The notes under the pieces are model-generated. The model saw only the letters and a list, made by a program, of their open reading frames with translations. It was not told the origin of the DNA and did no database searches. Below are positions 9,858 to 21,098 of a stretch of DNA of 64,000 bases, one piece after another. Numbering within the stretch: position 1 is the first letter of the stretch; each line of letters begins with the position of its first letter. The position numbers were made by a program, and so were the translations under genes. The stretch lies in NCBI GenBank assembly GCA_011634665.1, contig WAEK01000002.1, forward strand, positions 2,810,501 through 2,874,500, in the 5' to 3' direction. The DNA is from Mortierella sp. BCC40632. Lineage: Eukaryota > Mortierellomycota > Mortierellomycetes > Mortierellales > Mortierellaceae.

Positions 9858-11981
9858 TTATCGGTGTCGTTTGTCGTCTCGGCCCCGCTCACTATCCCGG
9901 TCTCTGTATCTATCCCGGTCTCTGTTCCTATCCCGGTCTCTGTAGCTATCACGATCCTTGTAGCTATCACGATCCCTGTAGCTATCACGGTCCCTGTAGC
10001 TGTCGCGGTCCCTAAAATCTCTTCTACCTTCGTCTCGGTTATCGACACGATCTCTATCTCGTCTTTCCCAATGGTCCCCCCTTCCTCCTCGGCCATTACC
10101 TCCGTATCCTTGATCTCGCCTACTCATTTTCAGCATCCTTTGGTCGTCTTCTGTCAAGCCACCAAGACGCCGTTTACCATGGAGGTGTCTCATTGCACGG
10201 TCATTCCAGCCTGATTGCTGTGTCGTGTCCTGGTCCTTCAATGTTGTATACTTTGTCTGTCCTGCCCTGCCAAAGTTCCGTACTTGCAACACCTTGGGCA
10301 ATGCACTAACGTCCTTGACAGCATCAGGTCTTGCTTCATGTGTCGATCGTTTCAAAATCGTATGCTCCGTATCCTAGATGCGTTAAACAATAGAAATGAT
10401 TAGTCGAGTCATTCTGTGAAGGTAGCGTGTTGTAGCTTTCTTGCTCCTAAGGATATGCTTTGGCCTTACCATAAAGAAAGCACCCTTGTGATGATACTTT
10501 TCGATCGGACCCTTGGGCTTGAGAGCCTCTTGTTCTTTTGCTTTCTTGGCCAGGTACTCCATGTCTTCCTTGATTCGCTCTTCTTCCGTAAGTTCCATAC
10601 GTCGCTCCTTCTCCATCTTTTCTCGTTCACGCCTAGATGATAGTGCACCCGAGTATGGTGAAGAAAAGGTGTTAGTAAGTACAGGAAAGTGGGAGACAGG
10701 TCAATTCTGTCAAGACAATCTTTCTCCATGTCAATAATATACACAAAGGGTGAAGATTCATGACATACTCCTCGAGTTCTTCTCGATCTCTTTTGATACG
10801 TTTCAATTCTCTCAGCTTCCACTGCTCAAATTCGGCTTGCTCGTCCAAACCATCCGTATCGTCGACTTCTGCAAAATTATCGATATCGGGCACTTCTTCC
10901 TGAGCTGCTTGTCGTGAAATATAATCCTTGAGAATCTCATGCGATTCCTGTTTCCGTTCCTCAATTGCTTCAAGTCTCGCCTTTTCTGCCAATTCGGCCG
11001 CCACATCCGCTCGAGTCGAGTCCTCAATAGTGATTCTCTGTGACCTATAGTTGACAAATATTTTAAAAAAAGAATCGCGATCCGAAAGTTAGCAAGAGCA
11101 AGACACAACTAAGAATGTTCACCTCAATAGAACAGTCTCTAATTCGTCCTTTACTTTGGCACAAAAACTGGTTTCATGAGCTTGCGACGGGGTGCCATCT
11201 CATCCTCGGAGGACTCTTCTTCAGAAGATGTGTATTCAGACGAGCCTTCACTTTCCTATTGGCAATAGCAATGAAATAGTCGTTAGAGGATGTTGCCGAA
11301 TCGAGCTTGGTCCTGATCAACAATAAAAGGAGAGAAGTTCTATAAGCAACTTACATCGCCTTCTCGTCTTGACCTGCCGCGTCTTGAATCTTCCTCTTCC
11401 TCTTCCTCTTCCTCTTCTTCCTCGTCCTTTCCCCAGAGTTCTTCTTCCTCTTCCTCTTGTTGTGCCTTTGCTCGTGCTGCTTTGCGCCTCCTCAGGGCTG
11501 CCTCTTCTTCATCTTCTTCGTTCTCGTCTTCCTCCTCTTCTTCCTCCTCCTCCTCTTCCTCTTCATTTCTCGATCTCCTTGATCGCGCGTCTCGACGACT
11601 CCTTTGATCGCTAGTCTGCGCGGCCTGAAGTCTCAAAAGCCGCCGATCCTGGTGAGCATCCAGAGGTCGCGAGGCCGAGCCCTGAACACCCTTCAATGCT
11701 CTTTCCCGCTCACGGTCCCGAGTCATCTGCTCGACATTGAGAATCTGGAATGCAGCCCGCTTCTCCTCGGTCGGTCCTCTGGACAGATGGATCCCTCCTG
11801 AACGGGATGCATGTTGACTACGTTCGGTGGTTTCGTCTTCATCGTCGGATGATTCTATTGAGGGGTCGACATAGCCTTCGGGTGCAACTCCTGCTCGGTA
11901 GCGGTTGACCTTGACAGGTTGGATGGTCCCCTTCTTGGAAGATGCCGAATTAAGAGAGGGCAATCCTGCTCGTTTAGACAT
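9858..11981 (-). CDS. MFAP1: Spliceosomal protein MFAP1 homolog
   Basis: Modelled exons are 11981-11355, 11255-11155, 11044-10769, 10632-10470 and 10373-9858, giving 560 residues. MFAP1 is a B-complex/tri-snRNP spliceosome protein. Family signatures appear in order: [14 protein letters not shown] and SSDDEDE near the start; long Glu-rich stretches; [62 protein letters not shown]; and the conserved [20 protein letters not shown] followed by LKDQDTT. The spliced joins restore each motif. An unusual feature is the C-terminal tail of about 60 residues made of RDRDSY-type repeats, which I do not recall from the animal protein. Such Arg/Asp repeats are common in other splicing factors and may mediate weak protein-RNA contacts (inference). 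The protein should act in the nucleus. Confidence 0.92.
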
Positions 11982-12178
11982 GGCAAAGTGAGATGGGGTT
12001 CAGGGAGAGTAAAAAGCAGAATGCAAAGCATATTTGTGAAGCAGGGAGATTCTGAAAAGCGGTCACGTCGACATTTTTTTTTTTTTTTTTTTTTGATTCT
12101 GCTGATGATAGAGTTACAATGAGAGACGAGAAAGAAAAAAGAAAAGCGAAAATAAAATAATGATAAAGGGGTGATAGT

Positions 12179-14032
12179 CTATTCAAAGTGGAAGCTGTGC
12201 TGTCCACGTCCACCGTGTCCTCCTGCGTGTCCAAATGGACTTCCGCCACCTCCGAAACCAAAGCCGCCGCCTCCAAAAGGAGATCCTCCACCACCAAAGG
12301 GCGATCCTCCTCCGAATTGGGCTCCTCCGCCACCCTGGTTCATAAACATCTGATAGAACATCGAGTTCACATCCTCTCCACCAAAATCTCCCATGCCGCC
12401 GCCTCCCATGCCGCCTCCTTCAATATCCATGCCGGAATCATAGCGGTGCTTCTTTGTTGCATCGCTGAGCACAGCATAAGCCTCACCCACATCCTTGAAC
12501 TTGGCCTCGGCGGTAGGATCGCCATCATTCTTATCTGGGTGATAGATGAGTGCTTGTTTCCGGTATGCCTTCTTGATCTCTGAATCACCAGCATCTTTGC
12601 TCACGCCCAGGATCTTGTAGTAATCTTTGCGCAATGACTTCTTCAACTCAAGCTCAGCTTGCTGAAGTTCACGACGGATATCCCGATTCGTCTTGTCAAA
12701 CTCTAGTGCCGACTTGAGATCCCGGACTGCCTCCTCATACTTCTCAAGCTTGGTCTGACATTCAGCTCTCTTACGGAGAACCTTGATAAATGAAGAATCA
12801 AGAGCAAGACTAGAGTCACAATCCGCTACAGCCTCCTCATACCGGCCCAGCTTTGCAAGGACAGTGGCACGGTTAGAGAAGAGCTTGCAGTTAGTACCAT
12901 CGTTGGAAGGATCGATAGCAAGTGCGGCAGTATAAAGATCGTAGGCCTCCTGGAACTTGCCAGCCTTGAACGCATCGTTTCCGGCCGTCTTTTGAGCCTC
13001 AAGGGTCTTGGCCAATTTCATGAGTTTCCGTGCCTTGGTACAGTCGGGGTCGCAACGCAGTGCCTCTGCGCAGTGAGTCACGGCCTTTGTGTTCTCTCCC
13101 TGACTGTACAACACCTGGGCGCGCAAATAGATCGCATCCGAGTTTTGAGAGTCCTGGCGGAGGAGGTCCATGGCAACGGAGCTGGCGCCGTTATAGTCCT
13201 TCTTTCCAATCAAGCACTCACCCTTCCAGACCAACCATCGCTTTGGGGCAAGGTCAACCATTCCAAGCAGACGGTCACAAGCATTGGCGCCGAGTCCGAA
13301 CTGCTTGTTGGACATGTACATTTGAAGCTGGTTAATCTGAGCCTCGACATGAGCCACTTGGGCCTTTTCATTGATAGCCACGGCATTGTTGGGCTCCAGC
13401 TCAAGCGCCTTCTGATACAAACGAGACGCCTCGTTCAGATTTCCTAGTTGCAACTGGCATTTTGCTCCACGGAGATATCCCTGTGATTTGCAAGGCCAAG
13501 AGTACAGAGGGTGAATCAAAAGGGTCAGCAAAAACAGCTTTTTCACCGGAAAGAATGGTATCCCTTCACGAAACAAAGAAAAGGAAAAGCAAAGACAAGG
13601 ATAGTACCTTGACGAAAGAAGGGTCCAGACGGACAGATGTTGCGCAATCCTGAGAGGCATCGTGGTACTTTTTGATCATCATTAGTGCAGCAGACCGGTT
13701 TCCATAGTAGGTGGTGTTGGTTGGCTCAAGCTTGATCGACTGTGAGTAGAGGTCTACAGCTGCAGCATAGTTGCCGAGTTTGTATTCCTGGTTCGCTTGC
13801 GCCTTGATCTGCTCGGCAGTCCTGTTGACATGTGGCGGCAGCGGCGAAAGAAAAAAGACACAATCCCGGATAAAGAAAAGGGATGAACCAAGGGGGGAAA
13901 AGGGATACACCATGTTAATATGCAAGGATCGGTTGACACAGGACAAAGAGTGACAAAGGCCGCTCGAGGAGGCAAAGGGACTACTTACAAGGGTGTATCG
14001 ACTTGATCGATATTCATTGCTTCTGCAGGCAT
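12179..14032 (-). CDS. DNAJC7: TPR and J-domain co-chaperone, DNAJC7-like
   Basis: Modelled exons are 14032-13989, 13821-13608 and 13480-12179, giving 519 residues, close to the roughly 494 of human DNAJC7. It begins [15 protein letters not shown] and enters the first tetratricopeptide repeat at once ([20 protein letters not shown]). About nine TPR units fill residues 15-370, a clamp array that binds Hsp70/Hsp90 C-termini. The J domain follows ([20 protein letters not shown], with HPD in YHPDKNDGD), which stimulates Hsp70 ATPase. The tail is Gly/Met/Phe-rich, with [11 protein letters not shown] repeats as in type-B J proteins, and ends in HSFHFE. The likely role is passing clients between Hsp70 and Hsp90 in the cytosol. 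The first exon encodes only 14 residues plus two bases; it was chosen because its GTAAGT donor and phase fit the TPR exon. Confidence 0.93.
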
Positions 14033-15675
14033 TGAGAATTATAGTACAGGATGGAGAGGGGAGGGGAGATGATTAAGAGGAGAGGATGAGACAGGATCTA
14101 TGGCCTAGACGGATGATCGGATGATGGCGGCAGGGTGTAGCTGTACAGTGAGCAAGGGCTCGGGAGGAAGATGGATGGAGTGACTAAAGATTAGGCGGCG
14201 AAGAAAGTCGCCAGTGAGGAAAAGCCCGATTGGGTGGGATGAGGATGAAAGGGAGAGAGGGAGAGAGAGAGAGAGAAAGAGAGAGGAGAGAAGGAGAAGG
14301 AGAAGAGAAGGAGAGAAGGAGAGAGCAACAGGCAAAAAAGAGAAGACAGAAAAGAGAAAAGAGAAAGAAGGGAGAGGAGACACAGGACAGGACCGAGGCG
14401 AAAAAAGAGGCAGCCTTGTGTGGGCGAAGGACTATTTTTCTTTTCTCTTCCATCACGCTGACTCGTGTGGGATCCCGCCAGAGAGAGAGAGAAAGAGTTG
14501 TGACTGTCGCACCTTTGGAACTCGAAAGAAAATTCGATGGTGTGTCTGGCAACTCGTCTCCAACCCGTGCCTGAGTGCGGAATGAAAACCCTGTGTTCTT
14601 TCTGGGTCCTGAAAGCCTCTTCACAGTTGCTTTTTAGTCTCTCAGCTTTTGACTTTCAGCCCCATTCAGGGGGCAGGCACAAGGAACAGGGCTAAGCAGG
14701 GCTATCATGACCGCTTCCTCTCCTAATCTCATTAAACTCCCATGTCGCTGATGGAACATCTTGATCTCTCGGCTGAAGAAGGCTGGTTTAGAATGGAGGA
14801 GAGTGAGATTGCCGACATTGGTTCCTTGAACAAACAGTGTAGGAGTGAGAGATCTCGAGTCGATATTGTGCGACAGACAAAGGGTAGGACCCGCTTTCTT
14901 TCGTTCCACGGAATGCTTGCGAGGAAAAAAAAAAAAAATCGATGCTGCGAGTCTCAAAATTTCGACTGCGGTGGGTCATAGGATTTTTGCGGTAACCACA
15001 ACAGCACGAGTTCGTCCTAATGAACTTGTGGATTCCACTGTCTATCACGCCTTGCGAGACCACGGTTCTTTCTGAATCAGAAAGAAGTAGCTAGCAGAAT
15101 GTGTGGACTCCAGATTAAAAAAGGCTAGTCAAAGTAATTGCTCCTCTTGCACAGGAGCTTGGTACTCTCCAAAAACTACCTGTGGCAAAAGTGGCGCCCG
15201 TAGCACAAAAAGGAACTAGGGGAAGGAGGGGGAATAGGAGGCGCAGACATGGCATAAGAAGAGATGTCACTGATCAGTCACCATGACCAAACCTTGGTCT
15301 CTCTACCTTATTCTACTGAGAAATGAATCTGACATTGGCAAATTTGGAGCAGGTCGAAGGTGAGAAACTATCTTTGGGGACGAATGATGGAGTCTTGCTG
15401 TGTTGTTGTTGTTGGCAGTGTACTACTTCAAGCTGATTAAGGACCATATGCTAGTTAACTCTCGTTCTTCAGCAAACCTAATGGCGATTTAACATATCCT
15501 CACAGTAGTTGGTCTATTTTTTTTTCTCGCCTCCCCCCTTTTTTTTTATTGTGACAAACGCCGGTAAGCAAAAATGTGGAGAGAGTTTAAGGCGCTTATT
15601 TGGACAAAAGGAGCTCTTCGAGCCTACAAAACATACAGGACTTTGGGGTGCGGAGAAAAAGTAAGGAAGTGTGGT
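14033..15675. other. Intergenic region upstream of DNAJC7
   Basis: It contains a strongly purine-rich (GA) stretch on the plus strand at about 14245-14375, which creates Arg/Glu-rich and Ser/Leu-rich shadow frames. There is a poly-A run near 14924-14937 and T runs at 15517-15548. No gene is recognisable. The left part serves as DNAJC7 promoter and the right part as 3' region of the secreted-protein gene. Confidence 0.55.
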
Positions 15676-15876
15676 TCAAATGCAGCATTTCTGGTCATCC
15701 TCCCACCACCAAAAGCCTTCCTTGCAACCACTATCCCAAAAGACCGAGCGGTAGCCAGGAGGACAGTTGCCCCAAGCGCATACGGCGGGTCGGCTTCCAT
15801 TCGCCTGGTCTTGGCACGAAATTGCACTGGAAAGGCCGAGAGTGGCAGCGAGGACAGCGATGGCAGTGAGCTTCAT
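15676..15876 (-). CDS. Small secreted cysteine-rich protein, copy A
   Basis: It encodes 66 residues. I chose the internal ATG at 15876 because it opens a clear signal peptide (MKLTAIAVLAATLGLSSA), and because an upstream in-frame Met lies before a likely intron acceptor. The mature part of about 48 residues has six cysteines spaced C-x11-C-x4-C-x12-C-x12-CC. It is rich in Trp/Gly and ends with the last two cysteines plus Ile. A paralog lies 1.7 kb away with identical spacing and identical blocks (DQANGSRPA, RSVFWDSGC). A 5' untranslated intron is predicted at 15982-15890 (GTAAGC donor, CTAG acceptor), with a TATA box at 16130. I do not recognise the family. Secretion and three disulfides are inferred; it could be a defence, adhesion or effector-like peptide. 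Confidence 0.8.
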   Translation of the reverse strand: MKLTAIAVLAATLGLSSAISCQDQANGSRPAVCAWGNCPPGYRSVFWDSGCKEGFWWWEDDQKCCI

Positions 15877-15889
15877 GATGCTTGGGATC

Positions 15890-15982
15890 CTAGGTAGAGT
15901 TTGAAACAAACAAGTCAATCAAACCACTGTCTTGGCTTGGTATGGGTTTGAGAAGCCTGTGAAAAAAGCTGGATAAGCTTAC
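15890..15982 (-). other. Predicted 5' UTR intron of secreted protein copy A
   Basis: In the gene direction it has a TCCAA/GTAAGC donor and a CTAG acceptor 13 bases before the ATG. The paralogous gene has the same donor context at the corresponding place. Confidence 0.5.
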
Positions 15983-16129
15983 TTGGACTAGGGTTTAGGG
16001 GAAGAAGAGGGGAGTTGTGCTTGAGCCGGGCTGGAGCTGAGTACTTGTTGAGGTAAAAAAAAAGGCGAAAGAGTTAGGTGATGGGTAGGTAGCTGGCAGT
16101 GTTGAATGAAAGCGGGCGAGACAAATGAC

Positions 16130-16136
16130 TTTTATA
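16130..16136 (-). promoter_or_regulatory. TATA box of secreted protein copy A
   Basis: TATAAAA in the gene direction, 254 bases before the ATG and about 150 bases before the predicted 5' UTR donor. The paralog has the same motif in the same arrangement. Confidence 0.5.
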
Positions 16137-17531
16137 CCAAACTGGATGGATTCAGTTCCTGCATTGACTACATTAAATGTAGAAAAGTCACTAGCGCAAG
16201 ATCGTCTCCGGTTTCGATACGCCGTGTTTTCCTCTTGAATTTACTTGACTTGGCTAGCGGTGTAGCAGCGTTGATCTATTGGCTGGCTCTTCGAGTCTAG
16301 TAAGGCTTGCTTTTCGGGATGGTTTACAGGGGCACTCATGACTGTACGCAGTAATATGACTAGGGATCAAATAGAGTATGCTCTGCACGGACAGCGAAGG
16401 CTGTTGTCAGAGTCGACCGCTCTACTGGGATGAAATGTGCCTCGAATTTTTGGAACTGCTTGATCTAGGGTTCGGTTTTTTTATGTGGCAAAGCTGCTTT
16501 TTTTTTTTTTTTTTTTTATTTATTTATTATTCGTCCTAGCTTCATTCTGCAGAGAGTTGGTATTGGATGTCTCTTTGTATACACTGCCGGGGATATATTA
16601 CTGCCCTCGGTACAAAGAGTAATGTCTCCCCTCCTCGTCCACCATCTTTTACTCCCCCCCTCTTTGCTCTTTGGCTGTCGCGAGTTATTGCCCTTTCTTC
16701 AGAAGCTAGGCTATTCCTGTCGATTCAAAGAGCAAGAAAGGCTGACTTGAGAAAAAAAGCATCTACTTTCTATCACCTTTGCTTTCTTAACGACAAAAAT
16801 TGCACCGAGCGCTTTAGCATTGGACGGTGATTGAGGGGTCTTTGGTAGGTCCAATTAAAATTGCAACAACACTGACATGGTCGAGCATTGAATGATTTCT
16901 CAAGAAATACGATATCTATTTTTGGGAGCATTGGTGCATTCAGATCGTCGACCCAGTAAATGCATGATTCAATGCTGATGGACTGGCGAGGTTCTGTTAG
17001 GATGCTCAAGCCTTGACAGTGGTGGGCGCATCTATGGACTGTTGCATAGACAGGGAAAAGTACGCGAAAAAAAAAGACTTTACTTCATAGTACTAGTCAG
17101 TACGGAATAATAGTAATTGACCTATCATGTAGTAGGAAGCCCATCAACTCAACTCAACTCAGGAACAGCTCTTTCAATAGCGAGGAGACTCACGTCCGCG
17201 AAAGGCGGGTCGTTTAAATATCAACTGCAGCCGCCACTAAAAATACCAGAAAATCAGGGCCTTAGGCCGTCCGTCAAGTCAATGTAGTCAGGTGTTAGAT
17301 AGAGGGGAAGGAGTTGCACCCGTGTGGAACTATTGTTTTGGGATTAAATCAAAGCGCCGTCAAGACGCTTTATTTTATTCATATCGAGCTCAACTCGTTT
17401 TAAAAGGACAAAACGCTTCCCCATATCAGTTGGAGGTCTTGGTGAAGAGAAGATCTTGGACTGTCGATAAGAAAAGCCTCGGGTATTTCTACAAGGACTT
17501 GCGAGGACCCAAGAAGCACACATCTTGTTGC

Positions 17532-17732
17532 TTAGATGCAGCACTTCTGGTCAGCAGACCAAGGCCATCTGCCAGACTTGCAGCCAGAGTCCCAGAAGAC
17601 CGAGCGGCGACCCGCAGGGCAGTCACCCCAAACGCAAATGGCAGGGCGGCTGCCGTTGGCCTGGTCCTTGCAGGAGATGGCGTTGACGGCACCGGCGGAG
17701 ATGGCAATGAGGGCAAGAGCGGTGAACTTCAT
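17532..17732 (-). CDS. Small secreted cysteine-rich protein, copy B
   Basis: It encodes 66 residues, the same length as copy A. The signal peptide is MKFTALALIAISAGAVNA. The mature part has the same six-cysteine spacing (C-x11-C-x4-C-x12-C-x12-CC), with ISCKDQANGSRPAICVWGDC and RSVFWDSGC in common. Differences cluster between the fourth cysteine and the CC pair (SGRWPWSADQK against EGFWWWEDDQK). A predicted 5' untranslated intron (17902-17743) uses the same donor context as copy A, and a TATA box lies at 17975. The shared length, orientation, cysteine pattern and leader intron point to tandem duplication. The function is unknown, and no Cys-rich family name can be assigned safely. Confidence 0.8.
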   Translation of the reverse strand: MKFTALALIAISAGAVNAISCKDQANGSRPAICVWGDCPAGRRSVFWDSGCKSGRWPWSADQKCCI

Positions 17733-17742
17733 TTTGATTGGC

Positions 17743-17902
17743 CTAAAGATGAGGTTGTGAGGCAAGAAAGAGAAAGAGAAAGAGAATCGAGTCAGAACTT
17801 GCGCGAAAGAGTCGTGCGTGATGTTTGTGCGTGATGCTTGTACAGGCAGGGCTCGAGGAGTGAAGAGTGCTTGGCTTGAAGCTGTTGGCTAGGAGGGCTT
17901 AC
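17743..17902 (-). other. Predicted 5' UTR intron of secreted protein copy B
   Basis: It has a TCCAA/GTAAGC donor and a TTTAG acceptor, 11 bases upstream of the ATG. The 14-base donor region is nearly identical to that of copy A, supporting a shared origin of the leader. Confidence 0.5.
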
Positions 17903-17974
17903 TTGGACTGGACTCGGTGAGGAGAGAAGTGGAGCTGTTTGGTGATGGACAAAAAGGCAGGGGTGGAGACGAGT

Positions 17975-17981
17975 TTTTATA
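17975..17981 (-). promoter_or_regulatory. TATA box of secreted protein copy B
   Basis: TATAAAA in the gene direction, about 73 bases upstream of the predicted leader donor and 243 bases before the ATG. Confidence 0.5.
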
Positions 17982-20885
17982 CACGTTTTTCGACGAAGTA
18001 GTCAGGACAAAAACCTGAGGTCCCAAAGGTCTCTCTTCTCATGGGAGCTTTTGGTTTGAGCCTCGGGAACAACTACATCTGAGGGTTACTGGACTATGTG
18101 GACAAAGGATAATGCGGCGCATCAGGTGTTGGACCAAACGCGTTACATCAGTCCCGACTGCCATTCCCCCGTTTAACTGTTGGGCGCGCCTATGGAAGTA
18201 CAAGCGAGTCGTGTTTCTCCAACCTAAGATTGTTATTAGGCTCTTCAGCACTGTGTGCAATCTGTGGCGTAGGCCCAAGTCGGGGTCATGGCAGCATAGC
18301 GGCCATTGCAAGTGTCCGATTGAATCCAAGGCTGTGAGTGAATAGAATGCGGGAAACGGGAAGTATGCAGGTGAGCGGTACCTGTGTCTAGCAAAATATG
18401 CTCCGCCGTGCTCGCTCTCACGAGTCCGATACGTGTGTTCATTCTCGAGCTGTAATAGCAGCCTATTCAGACACATAGCCAACGCAACGCCCAACCCCAT
18501 GTAGGCACTGTAGGCGAATTCTGTTGAGGATCTGTCTCATCAGACCAATCTGTACTAGTCTACTGCACAAATTTGCCTTGTCGATCACTCTACATTTTGT
18601 TTACGTTTCGCTACGGTCTAAAGACCGTGTCCCGGTGAAGCCAAGTCTGAGGTGTTGACAACATGCATGCATTATACCAACGGTTTTCCAATGGGTCAGG
18701 GACCTTGTTTTTGTCTCCCTCTCACTCGTTTTTCTTTTTTCCTCCTACCCCTTCCTGGAAGCCATTATCCGAATCACATTTTGGCATATTGCTCACCACG
18801 AAGCCCTCGGCAATCGATGACGATACGCATCGCCATCCTGACAGTTGATCTATGTTGCAAACATTTTAGCCTAAAAGTCACAACAGTCATGCAAAGCACA
18901 GTGTACAAACCGTTGGAACATTGCCCATAATAGTTTATCCTCGGTAAGCAACACACAGGTTGCTTCCAACCAATGGCAGTCGACCCTGCAATGCAAGGGT
19001 GTTGAACCGTTTATCTCTCTGAGGCTCTGGATCCAATGATATTGGTTGGGGTCTTGTTACCTTTCCTTTGAGTGTATGATGAGCACTTACTTTTCATGTA
19101 CAAAACTGTACGGGCAAACTGCAGCACTAATCGGTGTATACTCAAAGTTCCCATCCTCGCACAGACACAGGTGCTCTTCCTCCGTGCGAGTTTATTTCTG
19201 TTCGCCATGGAGTAAGAGGTGGAGAGGGGAGGCGTTCCCACGACCTGCGGACTGAGAGCTGAGTATCCGCAAGCATTCTCTTTTTGTCCTCCCCGATGGG
19301 CACGGCTTGCTGAGATTGACTGGGGATGGGTATTCCTCTTTTCCCCCTTGTGAGACAATTGGCCAGGACTGTGCATTGCAGTACACTTGGTTGGTTAGAC
19401 ATGGGTCCTCTCTTTCCTGCCCTCCTTCACTCTTCTTGAACGAACTTTTTGTGCTACAAGCTTTGCAGGCCAAGAAAGAAAAAATGGAAGAAAAAGAATG
19501 CTGCTCAGAGAGTCGACGTGTAGCCTTCCCTCTTCCTCTCCCCTTTTCTCTTTCCAGCTCCAACGGACGGATTATCTGTCTGTACTGAACATCGGCGTCT
19601 CCTTGCTCCGCTGGTCCAGAGCTATTCCTGGCCATTTCTTTCTAGTCGCCAAGAAAAAAAGAAAGAAAGAAAGAAAGAAAAAGCCTCATCACCATGCGAC
19701 TTGATAATGCACTTTTTTTTTTTCGAGTAGAGCATTTAGAGCTAAAGCTTTGTATCATTCAATGGTACCAAGCACATGAGTGGTCCTGGGGAACCTGTTC
19801 AGCTCCGAGTAAAGTAAAAAGTAGCATTGAATGAGATAATGATCTGGATATGGCGCAAAGTTAGAAGTTTTCAAGGTGCTAGGGCAAAGGCAAAGGCAGG
19901 GTGGTAGTAGGAAAAGAAAAAACGCGTCTTCTTCTCTCGCTTTTGTTCTTTCTAGGACAACAGCGTAGGAGGCGTAGAAAACCGAGATAGGTTCTGTGTC
20001 AGGAAGAGTGGCTTCGTGCAGTTCTGTAGCTTTTCATTATACGCCCATCTTACTACCACCGACCATAGGACCAGTTACCCCACGGCGTCATTTATGGCGG
20101 ATAAGGAAAGGATATGGGTTTTAGGTGACTTAGGAGAAGGAACGAGTCTAGAAAGGATTCCTAGGTTCTAAATTCTCGAGACGGAAGTTTGATCAAACTA
20201 CCTTCTCGAGATGGAGGGACAGGACTGTTCCGAATGTGTAAACTATGACAGTTACTTCATAGCAGAGTATACTCTTTACCGTCTGGGCAACTAATGACTG
20301 GAGGAAGGGGTGGGGTAGTGGTCCAGATCACTTTCACGTAAAGTAATTATTTAATCAGTTTTGGAGACCACAGCCCCACCTCGCTTTCCCAAGAGGACGA
20401 TCTTCTTGCAAGGGTGCGGTGCTCCTGCGAGTATTTGGAAGAATACACTAGGAAAGGGGAGGGTGAGGTTAGGGAAGAGCCCGCCAACAGCACCATTCTC
20501 AAGTACTCATGGATGAATAGTGGAATGCTAGGCAGGACACGCCGAGTTAATGTAACCCGCAAAGTCAACGCGTAGACACGTTGCTATGCTATGCCTCTGG
20601 GGATCTCTGGGCTACCCGCTGTTTTGGTAGGAGACTATGCCGGCATGTCGCGTACACTAGAACAGTGCCGAGGCTATTTGGTTCCAAGAGACGCGCAGAC
20701 ATCACAAAAAGAGCTGTGCTGTTCTCGAGAAGCGCAGCCCTTGCGAGTGGCTCGAGAGCATCAGATGCAACGCGAGAATGTCTCATCTCGGAAGGGAATG
20801 CCATCCGGCGCAAAGTTGGATCTCACCTCTCCAAGCCATCATCGGGCAACACGCGTCCTCTGATCATCCCCTTTTTTCTCCTTAC

Positions 20886-20916
<31 letters not shown>

Positions 20917-21098
20917 GTTCAACCCATGGGCCTCATTTCTGTCTCGGCCTGCATTTACTCATGGAAATGGGAGGGAGGGAAAGGAGCAATGGTTCGATTG
21001 AAAAAAAAACCTATTTACACTGGAGCACTTTTGGTCAAAAAAAAAAAAAAGACAGATCGAGTATAGGCTACTCGCTGAAAGGAGCAAGGGTTGTTGGT

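Larger units (their letters stand above)
15877..17531. other. Intergenic region between the two secreted-protein genes
   Basis: It includes the predicted 5' untranslated exon, intron and TATA box of copy A (to about 16136). A poly-T/AT-rich run follows at 16500-16530. No further copy of the cysteine-rich frame and no other gene is visible. Confidence 0.55.
17733..21098. other. 3.4 kb gene-poor region
   Basis: The left end holds the leader intron and TATA box of copy B. Beyond about 18000 I see no supported gene on either strand. Open frames such as 18039-18500 (minus) and 20591-20863 (plus) lack start context, introns, motifs and amino-acid bias of real proteins. There are homopolymer runs at 20888-20916 (T) and 21038-21050 (A), and GAAA repeats at 19658-19682. 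Confidence 0.55.

Noticed and set aside
14214..14585. Arg/Glu-rich plus-strand frames
   Set aside because: Shadow of a GA-rich tract in the DNAJC7 upstream region; two overlapping frames show the same low-complexity bias.
18039..18500. 153-codon minus-strand frame in the gene-poor region
   Set aside because: No motif, no splice or promoter support, and an amino-acid mix typical of chance frames.
20591..20863. 90-codon plus-strand frame (MPLGISGLPAVLVGDYAGMS)
   Set aside because: No homology, no neighbouring exon and no promoter signal.
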